Shown here: in pieces, positions 1-4,976 of the stretch
Layout: the number at the start of each line of letters is the position of its first letter
How positions within the stretch are numbered: position 1 is the stretch's first letter
Source of the DNA: Kocuria sp.
GTDB lineage: Bacteria > Actinomycetota > Actinomycetes > Actinomycetales > Micrococcaceae
NCBI GenBank assembly: GCA_030453435.1
Contig: JAKDKI010000156.1
Coordinates: 1 to 5,897 of the forward strand
DNA length: 5,897 nt
Direction: 5' to 3'
Made by a program: the position numbers and the translations under genes
The notes under the pieces: generated by a model
Seen by the model: the letters and a program-made list of their open reading frames with translations, nothing else
Database searches by the model: none
Told to the model about the DNA's origin: nothing

Positions 1-1481
1 CGGTCGATCATGTGCTGGCCGTAGCCGGTCGAGATGGCAGGGTCCGGAAGTAATACCGCGTAGCCGCGGGCCACGAACGGCCAGGGGTTCCACCGCCACA
101 ACCACGCGTTGTTGGATGCCCACGGACCGCCGTGCACGAATACCAGCAGGGGAAGTTCTTCGGCTGCGGGTGTATCCGGCAGCGCGAGCCACGCGCGAAT
201 TTCCGTGCCGTCCTCGGCGGTCGTGGTGACCTCTTCGAGTCGGCCGGCGGGAACACCGTCTGGAAGGAGACCTTCTACGGGGTCGGGGTCGGTCGAAAAT
301 TCCTCGGCGGGCCAGCGCACGAGCTCTTCTGGACGGTCCACTCGGGATCGCACGGCCCAGAGCTGATCTCCCGCCACCTGAACCGAGCCGTACGTCCACC
401 CCTGACCGTCGCCGCCGGCGGACGTTTCAACGGTGGTCTTCTTGCCCGGCGCGCAGCTGACGCGCAACACGATGCCGCGGCCGCGGTAATCGGCGCTGCA
501 CACCACGGTGCTGTCATTGATCCAGCGGGGGTCTTCACCCCAGTATTCGTCTCCGGGCAGGATTTCGTGTTCGTCGCCGGAGGCGAAGTCATAAACCCAC
601 AGGGATATGGAAAGGTTCTGCGTACTTCGCCACAGCCGCTCCTTGAGAAGAATGACCCGCTTTCCATCGGGACTGACCGGACCCGTTTCCCACCAAATGT
701 CCGGGTCAGCGGCGCGGATGAGTTCGGGTTCCCCGGAACCATCCTCAGTGGCAGGAACGCGCCAGACCTCTGAACGCTCCCAACCGCCCTCGATCCAGGT
801 TTTCACAGTGACCATCACAAAACTGCCGTCGTGAGAGGGTTCATAACCGAGCAATCGACCTTCGGGGAGCCGGACGTGCCGCGCCTGGTCGTGCACTGCA
901 ACGCCATCAATCGCATTGGACGCGCTCACGAACCACAGGGTCGGTTCATCGGGCCCCAGGTCATGATCCCAACCCCGGGTCGGCGCTTTCTCGTACAGCA
1001 CCGCGCTCACTCCGGAGTTCTCGCGGAGTTTGTTCAGCTTCTCGTTCTCAACCTTCACATCCTTGGCGTGGCGGGCAGACGGGAGCGTGCCGCTCACGAA
1101 GAACAGGCGGTCGCCACCCAGCTTGAGGTCTTCGACGTCGCCAGGCCGTTCCAGAATCATCCGCGCCTCGCCATGCGGCGGCAGTAACCACAGTCGCGTG
1201 CGTTCTTTATCGTCATCCTCGTACGGCCGACCCGAAGTGAAGAACACATTGCCATCGGCCGCCGGACACACTTCCGAGACCCCGTGCTGATCGTGGGTCA
1301 GTTGCCTTCCGACCGCACGATCAACAATGCGTTCTACGGACCACGCCCGTGTCACGTATTTCTTGCCGTCAGCGGAGAGTTCTTTACGCAGAGCAATCAC
1401 ACCTCCGGAGGGATGGGTACTGAATCCGGAGAGTCGAGGTGAGGCGACCAGATGCTCGGGGATGTCGAAGCTAAATGTCAT
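1..1481 (-). CDS. S9-family serine peptidase (prolyl oligopeptidase / acylaminoacyl-peptidase type), 3' end cut by window
   Basis: 493 codons are visible, starting MTFSFDIPEHLVASPRLSGF and still open at the left edge. Residues of about 1-410 have the repetitive look of the S9 beta-propeller (for example VSPDGKRVILLKERL, DPRWINDSTVV, DGKKYVTRAWSVE). From about 420 the alpha/beta-hydrolase domain begins: EVTTTAEDGTEIRAWLALP, then LPLLVFVHGGPWA with the HGGP oxyanion motif at 450-453, then YAVLLPDPAISTGYGQ, equivalent to the usual N-x-R-G-S-T-G-Y-G stretch. Family members usually have about 640-700 residues, so the GxSxGG serine, the aspartate and the histidine should lie beyond base 1. S9 enzymes cleave short peptides after proline or remove acylated residues; substrate is not readable here. 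No signal peptide is seen, so it is probably cytoplasmic. An in-frame GTG at 1490 is an alternative start; neither start has a strong ribosome binding site. It diverges from a broken regulator at 1571. Confidence 0.93.
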   Translation of the reverse strand, partial: MTFSFDIPEHLVASPRLSGFSTHPSGGVIALRKELSADGKKYVTRAWSVERIVDRAVGRQLTHDQHGVSEVCPAADGNVFFTSGRPYEDDDKERTRLWLLPPHGEARMILERPGDVEDLKLGGDRLFFVSGTLPSARHAKDVKVENEKLNKLRENSGVSAVLYEKAPTRGWDHDLGPDEPTLWFVSASNAIDGVAVHDQARHVRLPEGRLLGYEPSHDGSFVMVTVKTWIEGGWERSEVWRVPATEDGSGEPELIRAADPDIWWETGPVSPDGKRVILLKERLWRSTQNLSISLWVYDFASGDEHEILPGDEYWGEDPRWINDSTVVCSADYRGRGIVLRVSCAPGKKTTVETSAGGDGQGWTYGSVQVAGDQLWAVRSRVDRPEELVRWPAEEFSTDPDPVEGLLPDGVPAGRLEEVTTTAEDGTEIRAWLALPDTPAAEELPLLVFVHGGPWASNNAWLWRWNPWPFVARGYAVLLPDPAISTGYGQHMID

Positions 1482-1570
1482 GTGGGTCACACTATCCCGG
1501 TCCCCGTAGCGCGCTCTCGAACGTCAACTGACTGCACAGGGCAATGCCGCCCACCTGTAAAGATTGCTCC

Positions 1571-1820
1571 ATGAACACGTGCCAGATTTTCGCCGCCCTC
1601 GCGAACTCCGATACTCGCGATATGTATGCCCGGGTCATCCTTGATCAAGTCCCCGAGGCGCCCACCTCCAAGCAATCGCGGGCCCTCCTGGACCTGCACC
1701 GCGCGGGCTTGATCGACACCGCCGACGGCGCATGGTTGCCCTCAGTGCCCCTCCTACCGGCACTGCGTGGACACCGGGTACATCACGCGAGCCTCGGACG
1801 GTAGCGACTACCGCAGGTAG
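1571..1820 (+). pseudogene. Remnant of a winged-helix / DUF2087-type regulator (internal deletion and frameshift)
   Basis: The first part, from ATG 1571 to about 1742, reads MNTCQIFAALANSDTRDMYA and continues to RALLDLHRAGLIDTADGAWLP. This resembles the N-terminal ArsR-like helix-turn-helix half of actinobacterial DUF2087 proteins (IVAALANDxxRxVYAxxVL ... ALxxLxxAGLV). A different forward frame, 1749-1820, reads PSYRHCVDTGYITRASDGSD and then YRR-stop. That matches the DUF2087 ending pattern LRRxLVDxGxLxRxxDGSxYxR. Intact proteins have roughly 50-70 residues between these parts; here they almost touch and are out of register, so I infer an internal deletion with a frame change. Read straight through, the first frame runs on with an unrelated tail (SVPLLPALRGHRVHHASLGR) to a stop just before 1805. 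An upstream in-frame ATG at 1544 also exists. Whether the N-terminal fragment is still expressed cannot be told. The assignment rests on remembered family patterns, not on a search. Confidence 0.6.
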
Positions 1821-2086
1821 GGGCCGAGCTTACGGGTACTGGCAGGTATTCATTTCTATAGGGTGTCATGTGGAATTAATGCGCATTTCACGCGGATGCC
1901 CTGAATCCGAATAGCTAATACTGAACTGATTTAGTGGTCCCCCAATTACGAAACACTCTTCACGGACCGCGGACCCGCGAGATGCCCGTCACAGCAAGGC
2001 AAGGCTCTCCTTGGTAGGCAATTCGAGAACATGGGACTTCGCTAATTTAATTACGTCAGAGTGGTTTGATCTAAGGTTCAACTTAC
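1821..2086. other. Non-coding, AT-richer gap without a recognisable gene
   Basis: This stretch between the regulator remnant and the DUF1540 promoter is visibly richer in A and T than the surrounding genes and has no open frame with coding character. Small symmetric elements are present but weak: an 11-base TAATT-T-AATTA at about 2043-2053, a short hairpin CAAGG-CTCT-CCTTG at 2000-2013, and CGCGG-AC-CCGCG near 1967-1978. I see no tRNA, no riboswitch core and no insertion-sequence ends. It may hold further upstream control of the next gene or decayed sequence left with the pseudogene. Confidence 0.5.
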
Positions 2087-2115
2087 TTGTAAGACGGGAT
2101 TTTCGCTCGTATCTT
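2087..2115 (+). promoter_or_regulatory. Promoter of the DUF1540 gene (-35/-10)
   Basis: TTGTAA at 2087-2092 is followed after exactly 17 bases by TATCTT at 2110-2115, a good housekeeping-type pair (4/6 and 4/6 to TTGACA and TATAAT). Transcription would begin near 2122, giving a leader of about 25 bases before ATG 2148. An overlapping TATAAA at 2115-2120 is an alternative -10 but would leave a worse spacing. Confidence 0.6.
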
Positions 2116-2134
2116 TATAAATACGAACCGCCTG

Positions 2135-2140
2135 AGAGGA
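2135..2140 (+). promoter_or_regulatory. Ribosome binding site of the DUF1540 gene
   Basis: AGAGGA lies 7 bases before ATG 2148, inside the purine run GAGAGGAA. It is the best Shine-Dalgarno match in the window and fixes the start of the small gene. Confidence 0.8.
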
Positions 2141-2147
2141 ACAGATC

Positions 2148-2429
2148 ATGGCTACTTTGACCGCCGTCTCCGCTTGCGCCGCCACCGCGTGCGCATATAA
2201 CGACAACGGCTGCTCCGCGCCCGCCATCACCGTGGGCGGCAGCGGCTCCACCGCATCCTGCACCACTTTCATTTCCCTGGACGCTCGCGGAGGCCTGCCC
2301 ACCGCCAACGGCCAGGTTGGTGCATGCCAGCGCCTCGAGTGCAAGCACAACGCCGACCTGCTGTGCACCGCATCCTCCATTGAGATGACCGGTGACACTG
2401 CTAACTGCGCTTCCTACGAAACCGAGTAA
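2148..2429 (+). CDS. Small double-DUF1540 cysteine-rich protein, probable metal binder
   Basis: The 93-residue protein holds two copies of a four-cysteine module. Copy 1 has Cys10, 15, 22 and 38 (VSACAATACAYNDNGCSAPA, then ASCTTF); copy 2 has Cys60, 65, 73 and 87 (VGACQRLECKHNADLLCTAS, then ANCASY). The pattern C-x4-C-x6/7-C-x13-15-C with C-x-[YH]-N after the second cysteine is that of DUF1540, a family of unknown function proposed to bind metal through its cysteines. No signal peptide or membrane segment is present, so it should be cytoplasmic. Length agrees with the two-domain actinobacterial members. It has its own promoter, a strong ribosome binding site and its own terminator, and therefore stands as a monocistronic, probably well expressed unit. 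Role in metal storage, redox or stress would be guesswork. The family call is firm; the function is unknown. Confidence 0.92.
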   Translation: MATLTAVSACAATACAYNDNGCSAPAITVGGSGSTASCTTFISLDARGGLPTANGQVGACQRLECKHNADLLCTASSIEMTGDTANCASYETE

Positions 2430-2449
2430 TCGCTCGCTTCCGGACACTA

Positions 2450-2492
2450 CCGTGCCCGCGCGTTCTTCACGAACGCACGGGCACGGTTTTTT
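2450..2492 (+). terminator. Intrinsic terminator after the DUF1540 gene
   Basis: A 16-base arm at 2450-2465 (CCGTGCCCGCGCGTTC) pairs with 2471-2486 (GAACGCACGGGCACGG) with a single mismatch and a 5-base loop TTCAC, followed directly by six T. It starts 21 bases after the DUF1540 stop codon. The minus-strand gene at 2556 also runs toward it, but on that strand no T run follows the stem, so any action there would be weaker. Confidence 0.93.
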
Positions 2493-2555
2493 GTTCTGAC
2501 GAGCCAGCCGCCTGGGCGACTACCCACCCCCAGATTGAGGGTGAATCCGGGTCGA

Positions 2556-3407
2556 TTATTCGGCGGCGCCCACTCGAGCCCCGAACAGGGACTCCACTCG
2601 GACCAAGAGACCACCACACTCCACCACGGACTCGCGATCGAACGGCACGAAGAACACGTGAGTGCGCTCAGCACCGTTACGCATGACCGTCAAGCCAGTA
2701 ACATCGACATCCACCACGAACTCTCGGTTCTTGGTGTGGGAGCAACCTCCCACAGAGGGCTTCTCGCTCAGGACACGCGCCTCGACCCAGCCGTGACTGA
2801 CGGCATCGCACAGCGAGGCAAGATCAACGGAATCCAGGCTGGACGCAACATCCAGACCAACGGTCTCGATGTCGCCCAAGCCGGCCAGAGCGACGTCGTC
2901 ATGCCGCTCGACCAGGCGCGCGAACGGAATGGCCGTGGCACCCACGCCGTCGTGCAGCAGAACCCGCGAGACCCTGACGATGCCGAGCATTCCGAAGGGC
3001 GACTCGGCCACGGCTTTGACCATCTCGGGCACGTCGTCGTACTCGAGCACATCGGAGGCGCGCTCGGAATCCAGCCATTCGAGCTGACCGAGCATGTGCG
3101 CGCTGGCCGTGAGAATCTCCACGCGAGGTTCCGGGGAGAGCTTGGTGATGTCCATCCGAACATCCATGCGCGCGCCCGGGTTGAGCAGAACCGCGTCGTC
3201 AGAACCAGAGAACACGGTGGTCGCCACCATGAGTTCGCCATTGCCGGCCATGCCGTGAGCCAGTGCATCGAGCGTGGGCTGCCCTTCGAGCCCGTAGGCA
3301 ACCAGTGCCGCGCGCCCCGCCCCCGCAAGCATTCGATGTGCCAGTGACACTGCTCGATCGTGGGTGCTGGAACCTTGAGACTGGCCACCAATCGTTCGCT
3401 CGACCAT
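2556..3407 (-). CDS. Iron-regulated DUF2470-like protein (HugZ-type haem/iron-utilisation relative), function unproven
   Basis: The product has 283 residues, MVERTIGGQSQGSSTHDRAV to GARVGAAE. Residues of about 15-115 (AHRMLAGAGRAALVAYGLEG, then ELMVATTVFSG, MDVRMDITKLSPEPRVEILT) have the strand pattern of a split-barrel flavin-reductase/PNPOx-like fold. Residues of about 140-165 (GIVRVSRVLLHDGVGATAIP) and 231-278 (VDVTGLTVMRNGAERTHVFF, VPFDRES) resemble the DUF2470 C-terminus, where GLxLRxxxxxGxxxVRVPF is usual. HugZ-like proteins with this architecture bind and degrade haem; DUF2470 proteins in actinobacteria are mostly uncharacterised. The start at 3407 is chosen because GAGGAA lies just upstream (3411-3416), and because an upstream in-frame ATG at 3485 would make the operator and promoter part of the coding region. 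The IdeR-type box over its promoter supports a role in iron metabolism. Domain assignment is by eye and could be wrong; the gene itself is secure. Confidence 0.82.
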   Translation of the reverse strand: MVERTIGGQSQGSSTHDRAVSLAHRMLAGAGRAALVAYGLEGQPTLDALAHGMAGNGELMVATTVFSGSDDAVLLNPGARMDVRMDITKLSPEPRVEILTASAHMLGQLEWLDSERASDVLEYDDVPEMVKAVAESPFGMLGIVRVSRVLLHDGVGATAIPFARLVERHDDVALAGLGDIETVGLDVASSLDSVDLASLCDAVSHGWVEARVLSEKPSVGGCSHTKNREFVVDVDVTGLTVMRNGAERTHVFFVPFDRESVVECGGLLVRVESLFGARVGAAE

Positions 3408-3438
3408 GGCTTCCTCGCTCTCTGTGTGACTGCCAAAC

Positions 3439-3457
3439 TTAGGAAAGCCTAACCTTG
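3439..3457 (-). promoter_or_regulatory. IdeR/DtxR-type iron box
   Basis: Read on the minus strand the site is CAAGGTTAGGCTTTCCTAA. Against the 19-base IdeR/DtxR consensus TTAGGTTAGGCTAACCTAA it matches 15 positions, including the central TTAGGC and the terminal CCTAA. It overlaps the predicted -10 of the DUF2470-like gene and lies 32 bases upstream of its start codon, the arrangement expected for repression by iron-loaded IdeR/DtxR. Confidence 0.82.
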
Positions 3458-3474
3458 GACTTGCTTCATGTGAA
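3446..3474 (-). promoter_or_regulatory. Promoter of the DUF2470-like gene
   Basis: On the minus strand TTCACA (3474-3469, 5/6 to TTGACA) is followed after exactly 17 bases by TAGGCT (3451-3446), a TANNNT -10 as is common in actinobacteria. The -10 lies within the iron box. Predicted transcription start is near 3439, giving a leader of about 32 bases. Confidence 0.55.
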
Positions 3475-3496
3475 GAGCATCTCACGAAATAGATCA

Positions 3497-3516
3497 GGAT
3501 TTAATGACTTAAATCC
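3497..3516. repeat. Perfect 8+8 inverted repeat, candidate operator
   Basis: GGATTTAA (3497-3504) and TTAAATCC (3509-3516) are exact reverse complements around a 4-base spacer TGAC. It sits in the divergent gap between the DUF2470-like gene and the CapA gene, about 90 bases from each start codon, and directly upstream of the weak promoter I propose for CapA. No T run follows, and it does not match the iron box, so a binding site for another dimeric regulator is the likeliest reading. The regulator is unknown. Confidence 0.5.
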
Positions 3517-3522
3517 AGCCGA

Positions 3523-3550
3523 TTGAGTTCGAACACGTCCTAAATGTGAT
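3523..3550 (+). promoter_or_regulatory. Weak candidate promoter of the CapA gene
   Basis: TTGAGT (3523-3528) and TGTGAT (3545-3550) are 16 bases apart, each 4/6 to consensus, which would start transcription near 3557, about 28 bases before ATG 3585. The -10 lacks the usual A at position 2, so this is only the best pair I could find. Confidence 0.25.
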
Positions 3551-3584
3551 TCGTGCCATGTTTTGACTGTGAAACCATCGATCC

Positions 3585-4874
3585 ATGGGCTTCATGACGT
3601 CTCACCGGTTCCGATTCCTGACTCTCGCGGCGGCTGCCGGCCTGACCGCTGGCGGCCTGTCCGGATGCGCGAATGAATCCGAGGATTCTGCGCAGCAAGC
3701 ACCTGAGGATGCCCAATCCGCGTCCGCCCCCGAGTCTTCCCACACGCTCTCCCCCGCCGCGTCCGGGCCCGAGTGCCCGGAGGACAGTTGCATCACCATG
3801 TCCGTGACGGGTGATCTTCTCCTGCACCACGGGCTGTGGGACAACTTCGTCACGGACCCAGCTGCCCATGACGGTCAGCATTTCGATTTTGAGCCCCTCC
3901 TCGCGGGACAGCGACCGTACCTGGAGAACTCTGACATCGGCGTCTGCCATGCCGAGACTCCCGTAGCGGAGCAGGGCGGGCCTTACGCGGACTACCCGGA
4001 CTTCCAGGTTCCGCCTGAGATCTTCAGCGCCGTGAAGTCGGTGGGCTATGACGCGTGCACCACCGCCAGCAACCACACCATTGATCACGGAACCGAGGGC
4101 CTGAACCGGACGGTGGCGTCCTTGAACGAGGCCGGTTTGCAGCACACCGGATCCTACGAGTCCGAGGCAACGTCAGAAGAACCGCTACTCATTCACACCG
4201 AGGCCGGCACCGTGGCAATCGTGACGGGCACCAACAGTCTCAACAAGAAAGTGCCGGAGCACGACTGGCAGGTTGATCGCTTCCGGGACGGCGAGGATCC
4301 GACTGAAGATCCCGCTGTTGCCCAAGCAGACATCGACCGCGCCGTGGATCAGGCCAACAAAGCACGCGAGCAAGGCGCTGACGTGGTGGTGGCAGCCATG
4401 CATTCCATCATCGAATACACGGATACGGCCGATGACTTCCAAGTCCGTACCGCCCACGCACTGGCCGACTCCGGCGCCTTTGACGCCATCTACGGGCACG
4501 GATCCCACAGCGTTCAGCCCATCGAAAATCACGACGGTACCTGGATCGTCTACGGCGTGGGTAACACGGTCACGGAGACCGCCCCCATGATGCCGAGCAA
4601 CAACGATGGTCTGATCGCACGGTTCCAGTTCGCGAAAACGGAGAACGGCAACTGGGACGTCAGTGACCTGTCCTGGGCCCCCAGCTCGAACACGCAGGGC
4701 GGTCAGTACGCGTGGTGCTCGACGGCCTCGGACTCGCCGAACGGGATCTGCCGCTCGCAAGCGCAAGACACACAGAACCGCGAGCGCATCGCCCAGATCG
4801 TCAACACGCCGTCCGCGGTAGAGAATGGCCTCCGCGAATGGCTCGTCAGTGAAGACGTTCCCGTGAAGAATTAA
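3585..4874 (+). CDS. CapA-family (poly-gamma-glutamate synthesis type) metallophosphatase-like lipoprotein
   Basis: The 429-residue product begins with a short basic stretch, a hydrophobic segment (FLTLAAAAGLTAGG) and a lipobox LSGC with Cys28, so it should be a lipoprotein on the outer face of the membrane. Residues 29-65 form a Ser/Ala/Glu/Pro-rich linker. The CapA domain follows: VTGDLLLHH (74-82), CHAETPV (121-127), ASNHTIDHG (161-169), AMHSIIEY (271-278), GHGSHSVQPIE (304-314) and VYGVGN (322-327). These are the family's metal-site blocks, related to metallophosphatases. CapA takes part in poly-gamma-glutamate export in Bacillus, but most actinobacterial members stand alone, as this one does, and their substrate is unknown; no capB or capC lies nearby. 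Two blocks differ from the usual form (see findings). Start: in-frame ATG codons at 3585 and 3594 both keep the signal peptide; an in-frame TGA at 3570 rules out any earlier one. Neither has a clear ribosome binding site. Confidence 0.93.
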   Translation: MGFMTSHRFRFLTLAAAAGLTAGGLSGCANESEDSAQQAPEDAQSASAPESSHTLSPAASGPECPEDSCITMSVTGDLLLHHGLWDNFVTDPAAHDGQHFDFEPLLAGQRPYLENSDIGVCHAETPVAEQGGPYADYPDFQVPPEIFSAVKSVGYDACTTASNHTIDHGTEGLNRTVASLNEAGLQHTGSYESEATSEEPLLIHTEAGTVAIVTGTNSLNKKVPEHDWQVDRFRDGEDPTEDPAVAQADIDRAVDQANKAREQGADVVVAAMHSIIEYTDTADDFQVRTAHALADSGAFDAIYGHGSHSVQPIENHDGTWIVYGVGNTVTETAPMMPSNNDGLIARFQFAKTENGNWDVSDLSWAPSSNTQGGQYAWCSTASDSPNGICRSQAQDTQNRERIAQIVNTPSAVENGLREWLVSEDVPVKN

Positions 4875-4887
4875 GGCCTCCAGCGTG

Positions 4888-4937
4888 AAGTGAGGGTCGT
4901 GCTGATTCCTGACTCGGAATCTGCACGACCCTCACTT
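4888..4937. terminator. Long hairpin between convergent CapA and gatB genes, probable bidirectional terminator
   Basis: A 22-base arm at 4888-4909 (AAGTGAGGGTCGTGC, then TGATTCC) pairs with 4916-4937 with only one mismatch, around a 6-base loop TGACTC. It lies 13 bases after the CapA stop and 39 bases beyond the gatB stop. No T run follows on either strand, which is common for GC-rich actinobacterial terminators. The near-perfect symmetry would serve both converging genes. Confidence 0.75.
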
Positions 4938-4976
4938 GAGATTCGTCCGGCATAGACACACCGGCGGCAGAGGAAG

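Noticed and set aside
132..773. Plus-strand open frame of 213 codons over the peptidase region
   Set aside because: The minus strand reads without interruption as an S9 peptidase with HGGP, so the plus frame is a shadow.
1491..1527. Possible promoter of the S9 peptidase (TTGACG and GATAGT on the minus strand), perhaps giving a leaderless message
   Set aside because: The two boxes are 25 bases apart, too far for a normal pair, and the bases at the right -35 distance of GATAGT do not resemble one. GATAGT ending 9 bases before ATG would allow a leaderless start, but this is too weak to list.
1732..1914. Plus-strand frame of 60 codons across the end of the regulator remnant
   Set aside because: No resemblance to a known protein and it runs into the AT-rich gap; the neighbouring frame with the DUF2087-like ending explains the stretch better.
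2535..3347. Long plus-strand open frame (270 codons) antisense to the DUF2470-like gene
   Set aside because: Its composition (many His, Arg, Gly, Asp without domain pattern) is typical of the reverse frame of a GC-rich gene; the minus strand has a proper start, ribosome binding site, promoter and operator.
3464..3475. Short inverted repeat CTTCA-TG-TGAAG upstream of the iron box
   Set aside because: Arms of only 5 bases; it overlaps the -35 and is easily explained by chance.
4185..4766. Minus-strand frame of 193 codons inside the CapA gene
   Set aside because: No family resemblance, and the plus strand shows all CapA blocks in one frame.
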